Below are positions 1 to 7,825 of a stretch of 31,587 nt of DNA, one piece after another; within the stretch, counting starts at the first letter, position 1; each line of letters opens with the position of its first letter. The stretch comes from an uncultured Peptococcaceae bacterium (lineage in GTDB: Bacteria; Bacillota; Peptococcia; Peptococcales; Peptococcaceae). Below the pieces are notes generated by a model. It saw nothing but the letters and a program-made list of their open reading frames with translations. It was not told the origin of the DNA and made no database searches. The translations under genes were made by a program, and so were the position numbers. Where the stretch lies: assembly GCA_937922955.1 (NCBI GenBank), contig CALAKO010000109.1, forward strand, positions 1 through 31,587. Reading direction: 5' to 3'.

Positions 1-54
1 AAGCAGGGCGGCTTTTCTGCTTGCAAGATTTCAAAAAAGGAGGGCACCCCAAAC

Positions 55-238
55 CAGGCTGCCAAGCAAGGGGAATGATATCGTGTGGAAAGCGCATGAA
101 GGACAGCGAAATGCATCGTACGGCGACAGCACGCGTTTCTGTGGCGTTCCTGCTGCTGTCCGCCGTCAGGGGATCAGATGCATTCGCACGCAATTCTCGC
201 TCACCGACCATTATTCTACGTACTCATTGTAAAGCCTG
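55..238. ncRNA. candidate structured RNA (long imperfect rod-like hairpin)
   Basis: No protein gene is convincing between 1 and 311. What is visible is a nested series of inverted repeats that folds as one rod: 55-60 with 233-238, 73-79 with 210-216, 81-83 with 205-207, 85-87 with 202-204 (or 91-94 with 198-201), 106-117 with 176-187, and 120-131 with 154-166 carrying one bulged base. The apical loop is about 132-153. This gives roughly 45 pairs broken by internal bubbles, for example 61-72 against 217-232. G77 facing T212 is a G-U wobble only if the plus strand is transcribed, a weak hint for plus. The general shape resembles 6S-type regulatory RNAs, but I recognise no conserved sequence. 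It could also be a degenerate repeat. Confidence 0.35.
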
Positions 239-280
239 CCACCATAGCCAGTTAAAATCTATGTAAAGTTTTCCTGCATC

Positions 281-304
281 AAAAAAACCCTGCACACGCA
301 GGGC
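281..304 (-). terminator. intrinsic terminator after the pyridoxamine kinase gene
   Basis: Read on the minus strand, a GC-rich stem (298-303 with 288-293, loop 294-297) is followed by seven T residues (287 down to 281). It lies directly after the kinase stop codon. Confidence 0.85.
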
Positions 305-311
305 TTAATAA

Positions 312-1157
312 TTATTGATTCAGCTTTTCAGCCAGGCCGCTCACCAGCTGAGGAATGGTGGTTTCAAAGTCCACGCCATACCAAGGCTTGTCAGGATTCT
401 TGATGGTTTTGCGAATGGTTTCCGCCGTGTAGTCAGCGGCGAGCGCAAATGCATCCTTCAGCGCCAGGCCGCGGACAATACCGCCTACAGACACGCTGGA
501 GAAGACATCGCCAGTACCATGATAGGTTGCATCCACGTGGTCGTTCTGATAGAAGAAATACTCGCCGCTGCGGGTATCCAGCCCATACACGCCATTCTTG
601 CCGTCGGACAGTGAAATCCCCGTCAGCACCACAACCTTGCTGCCGAGGGCAGCCAGCTTGTTCAGCAGCTCCTTCACATAGGCTTCGTCGTAGCTTTCTT
701 TATACTCCGTATCCGTCATAAAGCAGGCTTCGGTAATGTTTGGCACAATGATGTCCGCTTCTGCGCACAGGGTCGCATTCTGCTTGGCATACGCTTCATC
801 AAATGCAGGATAAAGCTTGCCATGATCGCCCATTACCGGATCGATGAAAATCAGCGTGTCCTCATCCTTAAACTCAGCGAAAATCTTTTTGCAGATTTCA
901 ATCTCTTCCTGGCTGCCAAGATAGCCGGTGTAAATGGCGTCGAAGTGGATGCCTTCGTTTTTCCAATGGTTCGTAATCGGCTCCAGCTGATCGGTCAAAT
1001 CCTTCACCGTGAAATTCTTAAACATCGTGTGCGTCGACAACACCGCCGTTGGCAGAATCGTCGTTTCCACACCCATCGCCGAAATCACTGGCAGTGCCAC
1101 CGTGATCGAACACTTACCAAAACAGGAAATATCTTGAATCGTCAATACTCTCTTCAT
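312..1157 (-). CDS. pyridoxamine/pyridoxal kinase (ribokinase superfamily, PdxK/PdxY type)
   Basis: The 281-residue protein belongs to the ribokinase-like vitamin B6 kinases, which phosphorylate pyridoxal, pyridoxine or pyridoxamine with ATP in cytosolic PLP salvage. The N-terminus MKRVLTIQDISCFGKCS is typical of the Firmicutes pyridoxamine kinase group, and the anion-hole/catalytic-base motif HGTGD lies near residue 214. The central stretch with FIDPVMGDHGKLY is also characteristic. The frame is open further upstream, but I chose the ATG at 1157 because GGAGGAGG sits at a good distance before it and family members begin there. It appears monocistronic, with its own promoter (1192-1219) and terminator. 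Hydroxymethylpyrimidine kinases (ThiD) are a related alternative but differ in the N-terminal motif. Confidence 0.9.
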   Translation of the reverse strand: MKRVLTIQDISCFGKCSITVALPVISAMGVETTILPTAVLSTHTMFKNFTVKDLTDQLEPITNHWKNEGIHFDAIYTGYLGSQEEIEICKKIFAEFKDEDTLIFIDPVMGDHGKLYPAFDEAYAKQNATLCAEADIIVPNITEACFMTDTEYKESYDEAYVKELLNKLAALGSKVVVLTGISLSDGKNGVYGLDTRSGEYFFYQNDHVDATYHGTGDVFSSVSVGGIVRGLALKDAFALAADYTAETIRKTIKNPDKPWYGVDFETTIPQLVSGLAEKLNQ

Positions 1158-1191
1158 AACGAGCATCCTCCTCCGAATGATTACTGATTTC

Positions 1192-1219
1192 ATTATACGC
1201 CAAACTGACCTCTTTGAAA
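1192..1219 (-). promoter_or_regulatory. probable sigma-A promoter of the kinase gene
   Basis: A consensus -10 TATAAT (1192-1197) is preceded after 16 bp by a weak -35 TTTCAA (1214-1219). It lies 35 bp upstream of the chosen start. Confidence 0.55.
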
Positions 1220-1326
1220 TAGCCAGACATCAAACTTTCAACAAGGCCAGCTCGCCATGCCAGACCGCATCTGGCATGTACATCTTGCTCATTTTTCACA
1301 GCAGACACAGGTCAGCGCAAAAAGCA

Positions 1327-2220
1327 CTACTTCGTCAAACGATGGCTGCTGCGATGGCTTAAGGCAGCACCGATGATGTAGAGGGCGACGCCCGCCCAGA
1401 CGAAGGCGAACATGACGGCATAAATGCTGGTGAAGGCTTCGTGGAACAGAAAAACGCCGCAAAGCAGCTGCAAGGTTGGGTTCACATACATCAGAATGCC
1501 GGACAGCGAGTAGCTGGTGGTTTGAATGCCTTTCGCGAAGATGACGAGTGGTGCGCCGGTGATGATGCCGGTGGTTGGCAGAAGCAGCCACTGCCACCAG
1601 GTAATAGTGGCACCGCTGGCGGCCGTCTGACCATTGGCAAAGAGCCAGCCCAGCATGATCAGTGATGGCACCAACATCCACAGGCATTCAATGGCGAGGG
1701 AGGTGATGCCGTCGATGGAGACGGTTTTCTTGATGGCGCCGTAAGCCGCAAAAGATCCGCCAATGATGAGCGCCAGCCATGGCACCACGCCATAACTGAT
1801 GACGGCATAGAGCACGCCAACAGCTGCCAGCACGACTGCCAGCTTCTGCAGGCCGGTGAGCTGTTCTTTAAAGAAAAAGCAGCCAATTAGAATCGACATG
1901 AGCGGATTGAGGTAATAAGCGAGCGAGGCATCAATGACATGGTCGGTGTTGACGGCGATGATGTAACTGCCCCAGTTAACCACGATGAGCACTCCTGTGA
2001 TAAGAAGAACGCGCATCAGCCGCCGATCCTTCAGCGCCTGTTTCAAGGCGTTCATTTGCCGCAGCAGAGCCAGCAGAATCACCGCAAAAACCAGCGACCA
2101 GACCACACGATTGGCGAGAATCATGTAGCTGTCCACCGTCACCAGCAATTTCCAATACACGGGCAAAATGCCCCAAAGCAAATAACAGAGAAAGACCAGC
2201 CATGGTCCTTTGTTATTCAT
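1327..2220 (-). CDS. rarD: RarD-type EamA/DMT-family permease
   Basis: The 297-residue polytopic membrane protein has about ten hydrophobic segments in two EamA repeats, the usual architecture of drug/metabolite transporters. The stretch NWGSYIIAVNTDHVIDASLAYYLNPL (roughly residues 82-107) closely matches the RarD signature. RarD proteins were named for chloramphenicol sensitivity, but the transported substrate is generally unknown. The ATG at 2220 is preceded by GGGAGGG. A promoter lies at 2258-2286. No clear terminator separates it from the downstream kinase gene, so some read-through is possible although that gene has its own promoter. Confidence 0.88.
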   Translation of the reverse strand: MNNKGPWLVFLCYLLWGILPVYWKLLVTVDSYMILANRVVWSLVFAVILLALLRQMNALKQALKDRRLMRVLLITGVLIVVNWGSYIIAVNTDHVIDASLAYYLNPLMSILIGCFFFKEQLTGLQKLAVVLAAVGVLYAVISYGVVPWLALIIGGSFAAYGAIKKTVSIDGITSLAIECLWMLVPSLIMLGWLFANGQTAASGATITWWQWLLLPTTGIITGAPLVIFAKGIQTTSYSLSGILMYVNPTLQLLCGVFLFHEAFTSIYAVMFAFVWAGVALYIIGAALSHRSSHRLTK

Positions 2221-2257
2221 GATGATCCCTCCCTTTTTGAAACAATAGCTACGCAGT

Positions 2258-2286
2258 AGTATAACATTATTACGGATTTTAGTTAA
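2258..2286 (-). promoter_or_regulatory. probable promoter of the rarD-like gene
   Basis: The -10 TATACT (2258-2263) and -35 TTAACT (2281-2286) are separated by 17 bp, 37 bp upstream of the start codon. Confidence 0.55.
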
Positions 2287-2326
2287 GCAGATACTGAATC
2301 ATTAATTTTTTTCATTAATGCTCGTC

Positions 2327-2363
2327 AACAAAATTGGCTCACGTATCCATACGTGAGCCAATT
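2327..2363 (-). terminator. terminator of the SPFH/zinc-ribbon/TPM operon
   Basis: A perfect 13-bp stem (2333-2345 with 2350-2362, 4-nt loop) lies just past the stop codon of the TPM gene. On the minus strand it is followed by a short T run (TTTTG). Confidence 0.75.
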
Positions 2364-2370
2364 AGCATTC

Positions 2371-3198
2371 TTAAAATTTTCCAGAACTGCCGGAAAAACC
2401 GCCAGCGTCAATGGTGGTGCCGCCACCAAATCCACCACCGTCGTTGTCCATTTTTGGTCGATGGGTGACGATGGTCTGACTGTAAATGTAGTCATCGCTT
2501 TGATCGCTGAGAACGAGGCCGCCATGTTCATGGTCCACATAGTATTCGGCATGAGTTTGGCGCCGCGCGGTTTTCATGCTGTTGATCATAACGCCAACGG
2601 TGAGCGCACCAATCAGCGGCGCACCGACAACCGCGAGAAGCAGACAGATCTTGCCAAAGGTGCGGGCAAGGCTGACGTCGTAGGCTTCACCGTCTACATA
2701 GTAATCATGGCAATAGTCGTTGGCGGTGTCGAGATAATCGTCGAATCCGCCGGCCCAGTCGTCGTCACGGAAATAGTCGAGGAAGCTGTCAGCCATTTTC
2801 TCATTGCCGTAATCGGTCAGCACCTGATTGCCTTCGCCATGAGCAATGAGCGCGTAGTCGCGGTACTGCATGGAAAGCATGAGCAAGATGCCGCTGCGTT
2901 CTGAGCCAGTGCCGATGCTGTATTGATCGTAGAGCAGCTTGGCGTATTCGCGAGCATCGCTGCTGCCTGCCATGTAAGGCACGGTGACAATGGCGACATC
3001 AAGGCCGTATTCCGATTGGATGGCTTTGGCCCTAGCTTCCAGCTCTGCCGCCTGCGCCTCGGTCAAGATGCCAGCGGTGTCGTTGACCAGCTGCCCGGCT
3101 CCGCTTTCTGCAGCAAAGGCTGGCAGAGCCTGCACCACAAGGAGCAGCACCAGAGCGAGCACCGCAAAAATGCGGCTTCGTTGTATTTTTTGAATCAT
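2371..3198 (-). CDS. exported TPM-domain membrane protein (YdjH/YgcG-like)
   Basis: The 275-residue protein has an N-terminal signal sequence (about residues 9-29, ending in an Ala-rich cleavage region). A TPM domain follows (about 35-155), recognisable from VNDTAGILTEAQAAELEARAKAI and a block including RSGILLML. Next come a membrane segment (about 183-207) and a Gly/Ser-rich C-terminal tail ending SGSSGKF. TPM domains occur in bacterial membrane proteins and in thylakoid proteins of photosystem II repair; biochemical activity here is unknown. It is the last gene of a run with a zinc-ribbon membrane protein (gap about 10 bp) and an SPFH protein. The same three domain types form the Bacillus ydjG-ydjH-ydjI cluster. 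GGAGG precedes the ATG. Confidence 0.82.
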   Translation of the reverse strand: MIQKIQRSRIFAVLALVLLLVVQALPAFAAESGAGQLVNDTAGILTEAQAAELEARAKAIQSEYGLDVAIVTVPYMAGSSDAREYAKLLYDQYSIGTGSERSGILLMLSMQYRDYALIAHGEGNQVLTDYGNEKMADSFLDYFRDDDWAGGFDDYLDTANDYCHDYYVDGEAYDVSLARTFGKICLLLAVVGAPLIGALTVGVMINSMKTARRQTHAEYYVDHEHGGLVLSDQSDDYIYSQTIVTHRPKMDNDGGGFGGGTTIDAGGFSGSSGKF

Positions 3199-3208
3199 GG
3201 TGCACCTC

Positions 3209-4297
3209 CTACATCAAGAGCAGCGCCAGCGCGCCGAACACGGCCGCAAAGCCAGCGGTAACCCCGCAGAACCAGCCGACGGCGCGCCCTTTTGAAATGG
3301 GCAGATCGCCAATCATGCGGCCAGTTTGGCCGTTCATGGCAAAGGTGTAGGTCTCGCCTTTCCAGCGGGTGGTCAGCATCCACACCGGCAGAAGCGCATA
3401 GCGCGCGCTCTTATCCGTAAGCGACAGGTGGCGGTGACTCAGGGTGTATTGATCGTAGGGCAGGGTCGCCGCCATGGCGATGCCAACGCTTTCCTCGATG
3501 CGTTCGCTGGCACGAGCCAGGCTGCTTTCTGCGTCTACGTCGTATTTTTCAGCGAGGAAGCCCGGCAAATAACTGCGCACAAACGGCACCAGATCGTCGT
3601 AATTAAACGGCTCAATGGCATCCATGTAGCGGTCTTCCATCTTGGTGGAGCCATCGACGGGAATTTTGTCGAAACCCATGCGGCCTTTGCGTGCCGCCCG
3701 ATAGTGCTCGATGGTGGTGATTTCGTTGTCGCCAACAATGGCCATATGTGAACGCACGCCGTCGTAGATGTACTCGGCCTCCACCTCGCTGTCAAAGAGC
3801 CAAAACGGCACGTAGATGCCTTTGATCTCCTCGATGTGGTTATCGGCAGCGAAAACTTTTGGCAGCAAGCGCTTGCCTTTGTAAAAGTTTTTCAGCGCGG
3901 CAATGGCTTCTTCCTTCGTCTTTTTGAAAGGAATGATATAATCCGGCTTTAGGGTGCCGGCGAGACGCCCTTCAAGCACGGTGGGATTTCCGCAGTACAC
4001 GCAAGTGGTGGCAATGGTGTCGTCGTCGCAGATGATCGCCGCTCCACAGGACGGACAGGTATAAACCTGCAGCGATTCTTCCTCGCCAGCCTCCCAGCTG
4101 CTGCCCGGCGGTGCATCGCCCCAATCCATGGCGCTGTCGGTGGTTCCTTGCGGACCTTGTTCATCTTGATAAAGCTTTTCCAGCACACTGGCTTGGAAGG
4201 TGCTTTCGCAATACGCACAGCGCACCTCGCCGTCGCTCGGCGAAAAAGCCAGCGGCGCGCCGCAGTTCGGACATTTAAAATTTGTTACCTCCGCCAT
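3209..4297 (-). CDS. TFIIB-type zinc-ribbon protein with C-terminal membrane anchor (YdjG-like)
   Basis: The 362-residue protein carries two CxxC...CxxC zinc ribbons. The first is near residues 8-30 (CPNCGAPLAF, CAYC) and the second near 80-105 (CPSCGAAI, CVYCGNP). A long soluble region follows that contains FKKTKEEA and PFWLFD, then a C-terminal hydrophobic segment (last about 24 residues). This architecture matches the poorly characterised Firmicutes family that includes Bacillus YdjG, a membrane partner of the SPFH protein YdjI. A GTG lies further upstream inside the AGGAGGTG sequence; I chose the ATG at 4297 because AGGAGG is about 7 bp before it. It lies 14 bp after the SPFH gene and 10 bp before the TPM gene, so co-transcription is likely. 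Confidence 0.8.
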   Translation of the reverse strand: MAEVTNFKCPNCGAPLAFSPSDGEVRCAYCESTFQASVLEKLYQDEQGPQGTTDSAMDWGDAPPGSSWEAGEEESLQVYTCPSCGAAIICDDDTIATTCVYCGNPTVLEGRLAGTLKPDYIIPFKKTKEEAIAALKNFYKGKRLLPKVFAADNHIEEIKGIYVPFWLFDSEVEAEYIYDGVRSHMAIVGDNEITTIEHYRAARKGRMGFDKIPVDGSTKMEDRYMDAIEPFNYDDLVPFVRSYLPGFLAEKYDVDAESSLARASERIEESVGIAMAATLPYDQYTLSHRHLSLTDKSARYALLPVWMLTTRWKGETYTFAMNGQTGRMIGDLPISKGRAVGWFCGVTAGFAAVFGALALLLM

Positions 4298-4311
4298 CGG
4301 CGGCACCTCCT

Positions 4312-5655
4312 TTAGCTGCGCTGGATGTCGTCGTCGTTAAATGGATCGCCGCATTCTGGGCAGAATTTTGGTGGATGAGTTGGGTCTTCCGGCACCCAGC
4401 CGCATTTGTTGCAGGCGTAGCGCGCCGGCTGTGGGCGTGCCGTGCCGCATTCGCTGCAGAATTTGCCGCTGTTTTGTGTGCCGCAATTTGGGCAAAGCCA
4501 GTTGGCCGCTGCCCCAGCGGCGTTGGCTGGATTTGGCTGACCACAGTTGGTGCAGAATTTGCCAGTGTTGCCGGTCTGGCCGCAGGCCGAACACGTCCAA
4601 CCGCCGGTTGGTGCCGGCTGTTGCTGCTGCGCCATGCCGAACAGGTTGGTGGCAGCGCTTCCTGCCGCATTCTGCGCCATCCCCATTCCCATGAAAGCAC
4701 CGATGGCTCCCATGCCGCCTTCGTTGGCAGCTGCTGTCTGCATGGCTTCGGCCTGTGCACCAGTAAGGTGGGCAGCAGCCATACGCGGATCACGCAGGGC
4801 AGCGTTGCGCTGGATTTCCTTGATGAGCTGAGCGTCTTCTTCCGACGCCGACACCGAGCTGACCCCGAAGGAGACCACAGACAAGCCGCGCAGCTGCCCC
4901 CATTTTTCGCTGAGAATGTCATTGAGCGCATCGGCGATTTCTGCCGTGTGCGCCGGCAGCGCACTGTAGCGAATGCCCATAGCCGAGAGCTTGGCGAAGG
5001 CTGGCTGCAAAGCGGTCAGAAGCTCCGTCTTAAGCTGACTGTCGATGGCATCGCGGGTGTAGGTATCGGTGATGTTGCCGACCACATTGGCATAAAAGAG
5101 CACAGGGTCGGTGATGCGATAGGAATATTCGCCAAAGCATTTGATGGCAATGTCCACATCGAGGCCAATGTTGGCATCGACCACGCGGAATGGCACCGGG
5201 CTGGCCGTGCCGTACTTATTGCCAATAATTTCCTTGGTATTTACATAATACACACGCTGGTCATGAGCCGTTTCTGCCCCGAAGGTGAAACGCTTGCCGA
5301 CCAGCTTGAAGCTGTCGATGAGGCCCTTCTTGAGGTCGCCGCAGAAAAGACTTGGTTCGGTGGACGCATCGTATTCAAAAGCGCCTGGCTCGGCACAAAA
5401 TTCCACGATCTTCCCCTGATCGACAATGAGCATGCACTGCCCTTCAGCAACCACAATGACAGAACCGGTGGTGATGATGTTGTCGCTGCCTTTGCGATTG
5501 ACGCCGCGACGTCCCTGGTTTTGTTCGCCCTTGCGCACCAGTTCGTCAGCAGCCATGGCGTCGCAGACAAAATAATCCTTCCAGGTGTCTGCCAAAACGC
5601 CGCCAACCGCGCCAATCCCAGCGCCCAAGGCGCCGCCTATTCTGTTGAGTCCCAT
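4312..5655 (-). CDS. SPFH-domain protein with C-terminal zinc ribbons (YdjI-like)
   Basis: The 447-residue protein starts with a Gly/Ala-rich segment. A large SPFH-like domain follows (about 40-300), including DNIITTGSVIVVAEGQCMLI and a region ending in SASEEDAQLIKEIQRNAAL. A Met/Ala/Gln-rich linker leads to three zinc ribbons at the C-terminus, with Cys pairs in CSACGQ/CTNCGQ, CPNCGT/CSECGT and CNKCGW/CPECGD. This is the YdjI type of SPFH protein (often mis-titled virion core protein). Bacillus YdjI, tethered by YdjG and YdjH, positions PspA at stressed membranes. The neighbours here match that set. AAGGAG precedes the ATG. No pspA is visible in the window. Confidence 0.85.
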   Translation of the reverse strand: MGLNRIGGALGAGIGAVGGVLADTWKDYFVCDAMAADELVRKGEQNQGRRGVNRKGSDNIITTGSVIVVAEGQCMLIVDQGKIVEFCAEPGAFEYDASTEPSLFCGDLKKGLIDSFKLVGKRFTFGAETAHDQRVYYVNTKEIIGNKYGTASPVPFRVVDANIGLDVDIAIKCFGEYSYRITDPVLFYANVVGNITDTYTRDAIDSQLKTELLTALQPAFAKLSAMGIRYSALPAHTAEIADALNDILSEKWGQLRGLSVVSFGVSSVSASEEDAQLIKEIQRNAALRDPRMAAAHLTGAQAEAMQTAAANEGGMGAIGAFMGMGMAQNAAGSAATNLFGMAQQQQPAPTGGWTCSACGQTGNTGKFCTNCGQPNPANAAGAAANWLCPNCGTQNSGKFCSECGTARPQPARYACNKCGWVPEDPTHPPKFCPECGDPFNDDDIQRS

Positions 5656-5667
5656 AATAATTCTCCT

Positions 5668-6003
5668 TTACTGATCTAAGCGCGTGAAATCGCCGTCGAT
5701 GTAGCGAGTGTACGCATCCACCTGATCCGGCGTCACTTCACGATAGTTGGAATCAAAATCGCGGAAAAGGCGAGGGTTCACCTCGCGATAGTTCAAACGC
5801 GCCGCCGTACGCAGACGGCAGAAGCTCAGCATCAACGGCTGACGCACATAGAACGCATCGATTTCTCCTTCCGTTGGGTCATGGAAAGCAGGGTGTATGA
5901 CTTCTTCTCCTGCTTCATTGACATAGTAGAAACGTGGCACTTTTTCGTACTCAGAGCCAAAATAGTGCACCAATTCCGGTTCGGTTTTCTTCTTTTCCAT
6001 CAT
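5668..6003 (-). CDS. hypothetical 111-residue protein
   Basis: I do not recognise a family. The protein is acidic, soluble-looking and aromatic-rich, with no signal peptide or membrane segment. It has two similar short stretches, LNYREVNPRLFRDFD (about residues 70-84) and NYREVTPDQVDAYTRY (about 86-101), which may be a small internal duplication. GGAGG lies 7 bp before the first of two adjacent ATGs. It sits 14 bp after the EamA permease gene and 12 bp before the SPFH gene, so it is likely expressed with the membrane module. It is too short and lacks the coiled coil needed to be PspA. Confidence 0.7.
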   Translation of the reverse strand: MMEKKKTEPELVHYFGSEYEKVPRFYYVNEAGEEVIHPAFHDPTEGEIDAFYVRQPLMLSFCRLRTAARLNYREVNPRLFRDFDSNYREVTPDQVDAYTRYIDGDFTRLDQ

Positions 6004-6017
6004 ATACTAACCTCCAA

Positions 6018-6926
6018 TTATTTTGAACGTCGATTTAAGACAACAATGCCTGCAAAAATAAGCGCAATGCCCAGCACCGCCGGCACCGTGATTGGCTCGT
6101 GGAGCACCGCAATGCCCACCAGCGTCGCCACCATCGGCTCCGCAAAAGCCAGCACGCTGGCCTTGCTTGGCGCCAGCACCTGCAGCCCGCGGGTGTAGAA
6201 AATATACGGCAGCGCCGTGGAAAAAAGCCCCAGCCCGCAAATGCCCAACACCATGCCGCCGCTGACCGCCGGCATCTCAGCACCTGTCAGGGCAAAAACA
6301 ATGCCCATCGAGCAGGCCGACACAAACAGCGAATAGAACGTCACCGTCATCGGCTCGTAGTGATCCAGCGCCACCCGTCCAAAAATGCTGTAGAGCGCGT
6401 AGCAGATGGCAGAGCCAATCCCTGTCGCAATGGCAACCGGCGCCAGCTGCACGCTGCCGCCGCCAATGAGCCCCGTCACAAAGAGGCAGCCAGCAAAGGC
6501 CAGCACCACCGCCACGATTTTCTGTCTGGTGATTTTCTCCTTGAAAAAGAGCCGCGACATGAAAATAACAAAGAACGGTGCCGTGTAAAGCAACACCGCC
6601 GCCACGCTCAGCGTCGTAAAGGTCTGGGTCATGAAATAAAACACATTGAAGCAGCCGATCGACACAAAGCCTGTTCCAATGAACATCCATATATTTCGCG
6701 GCTGGATGCGAAACGTCTGTCTCGAGCGCACGCCCAGATACAACGCCAGCATCGCCGCCGCAGCAAAGCTGCGGAAAAAAGCAATGGCCAGTGAAGACAT
6801 GCCGCAGGCCGAAAGATAACGGGTGAACAAGCCGATGCAGCCCCAGCAGGCCGCCGCAAACAGCACCTCCGCCACCGCGCGTCCTTCACTTTTCTTCTCA
6901 CTCACGCTCCGTCTCCTCCTTTTCAT
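6018..6926 (-). CDS. EamA/DMT-family permease
   Basis: The 302-residue polytopic membrane protein has about ten hydrophobic segments and two EamA repeats. The first begins at AEVLFAAACWGCIGLFTRYL; the second ends LGIALIFAGIVVLNRR. It is preceded by a very basic N-terminus (MKRRRRSVSEKK), consistent with a cytoplasmic start. The frame is open further upstream, but the ATG at 6926 has GGAGGA at 8 bp and is preferred. Substrate is unknown; family members export amino acids, metabolites or drugs. It is distinct from the RarD-type permease at 1327-2220. It is first in a tight run leading into the SPFH/zinc-ribbon/TPM genes and is divergent from rsmE. Confidence 0.83.
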   Translation of the reverse strand: MKRRRRSVSEKKSEGRAVAEVLFAAACWGCIGLFTRYLSACGMSSLAIAFFRSFAAAAMLALYLGVRSRQTFRIQPRNIWMFIGTGFVSIGCFNVFYFMTQTFTTLSVAAVLLYTAPFFVIFMSRLFFKEKITRQKIVAVVLAFAGCLFVTGLIGGGSVQLAPVAIATGIGSAICYALYSIFGRVALDHYEPMTVTFYSLFVSACSMGIVFALTGAEMPAVSGGMVLGICGLGLFSTALPYIFYTRGLQVLAPSKASVLAFAEPMVATLVGIAVLHEPITVPAVLGIALIFAGIVVLNRRSK

Positions 6927-7000
6927 TTTCTGCTTCCTCCTCATTGTACCCTGTTCGCCAGGAAATGAAAATACCTGTTTTCCAGCCGCGCCGCCCGTGC

Positions 7001-7006
7001 TATGAT
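7001..7006 (+). promoter_or_regulatory. probable -10 element of rsmE
   Basis: TATGAT lies 30 bp upstream of the rsmE start. The matching -35 (TTTTCC, 17 bp upstream) is poor. Confidence 0.35.
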
Positions 7007-7036
7007 AAAGAAAAACCCACAGCAAAGGAGTCCGCC

Positions 7037-7783
7037 ATGCACCAGTTTTTTCTCAATGAACCCCTGAACGATGACGCTCTCAACGCGCCTCTCGTTCTTT
7101 CCCGCAAAGAATACCAACACCTCTTCGTTCTGCGCCTGCGCGACGGTGAACAGTTTGTGTTCGCCGATGGCCGCGGCCGCGAGCACGTCTTTGAGGTGGT
7201 CGCCAGCGACAAAAACACCATCACCGCCAAATGCATCGAAACCCGCGCCAGCGAAAACGAGCTCGCCTGCCAACTTGTGCTTTTGCAAGGGCTGCCAAAA
7301 CGCGAAAAACTCGAATTCATCATCCAAAAATCCGTCGAGCTCGGCGCTCACGACATCCTGCCTGTAATGATGGCGCGCAGCAACGTGCGCATCGACGAAA
7401 AAAAATCCGAGCGCAAGGCCGAGCGTCTGCACGAAATCAGCAAAAGCGCCGCCAGCCAGTCCAAGCGCGGCATCATTCCTGAAGTGCACAGCGTGCAGGC
7501 CTTCGCCAGCGCCCTCGACGCCGTCAGCGATGCCGATATCAAACTCATTGCCTACGAGGACGAAACCAGCCGCGGCACCCTGAGCGCCCTTTTGCCAACA
7601 CTGCCACAGGCAAAGAAAATTGCTATCCTCGTCGGCCCGGAAGGCGGCATCAGCGACGAGGAATGGCAGCAAGCCAAGGCCCACGGCTTCCAAAGCGTTT
7701 CCCTCGGCAAGCGCATCCTCCGCACCGAAACCGCTGGCCTCTGCCTGCTCTCCTACCTTATGCTTCATTTGGAAAACGCATAA
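7037..7783 (+). CDS. rsmE: 16S rRNA (uracil1498-N3)-methyltransferase RsmE
   Basis: The 248-residue protein is of standard RsmE length. These SAM-dependent SPOUT enzymes methylate N3 of U1498 in helix 44 of 16S rRNA. An N-terminal PUA-like RNA-binding domain (about 1-70, with KEYQHLFVLRLRDGE) precedes the SPOUT domain. That domain carries the knot motifs VGPEGGISDEEW and SLGKRILRTETAG near the C-terminus. The frame is open upstream, but AAGGAG 6 bp before the ATG at 7037 and the normal family N-terminus support this start. It appears to be a single-gene transcript ended by the bidirectional terminator at 7782-7822. Confidence 0.95.
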   Translation: MHQFFLNEPLNDDALNAPLVLSRKEYQHLFVLRLRDGEQFVFADGRGREHVFEVVASDKNTITAKCIETRASENELACQLVLLQGLPKREKLEFIIQKSVELGAHDILPVMMARSNVRIDEKKSERKAERLHEISKSAASQSKRGIIPEVHSVQAFASALDAVSDADIKLIAYEDETSRGTLSALLPTLPQAKKIAILVGPEGGISDEEWQQAKAHGFQSVSLGKRILRTETAGLCLLSYLMLHLENA

Positions 7784-7822
7784 AAAAACTCGGCTGTCAT
7801 TTTTGACAGTCGAGTTTTTTTG
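7782..7822. terminator. bidirectional terminator between rsmE and the aldo/keto reductase gene
   Basis: A long stem of ACTCGGCTGTCA with its near-complement is flanked by A7 on one side and T7 on the other, so it can terminate both convergent transcripts. It abuts both stop codons. Confidence 0.9.
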
Positions 7823-7825
7823 CAA

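Noticed and set aside
21..266. An 81-codon open frame on the plus strand
   Set aside because: The protein is basic and low in recognisable structure, has no convincing upstream promoter in view, and overlaps the rod-like inverted repeats. It is more likely chance.
1213..1221. A TTTGAAATA sequence near the kinase promoter resembling the right-edge half-site
   Set aside because: It is a single copy without an inverted partner at the proper distance.
4282..5679. A long open frame opposite the SPFH gene (465 codons)
   Set aside because: It mirrors a well-supported gene with zinc ribbons and a ribosome binding site, and its own product has no domain signature. It is an antisense shadow of skewed codon use.
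6943..6971. A promoter-like pair (TTTTCA, 17 bp, TACAAT) upstream of the EamA gene
   Set aside because: The predicted transcription start would fall inside the ribosome binding site at 6935-6940, leaving almost no leader.
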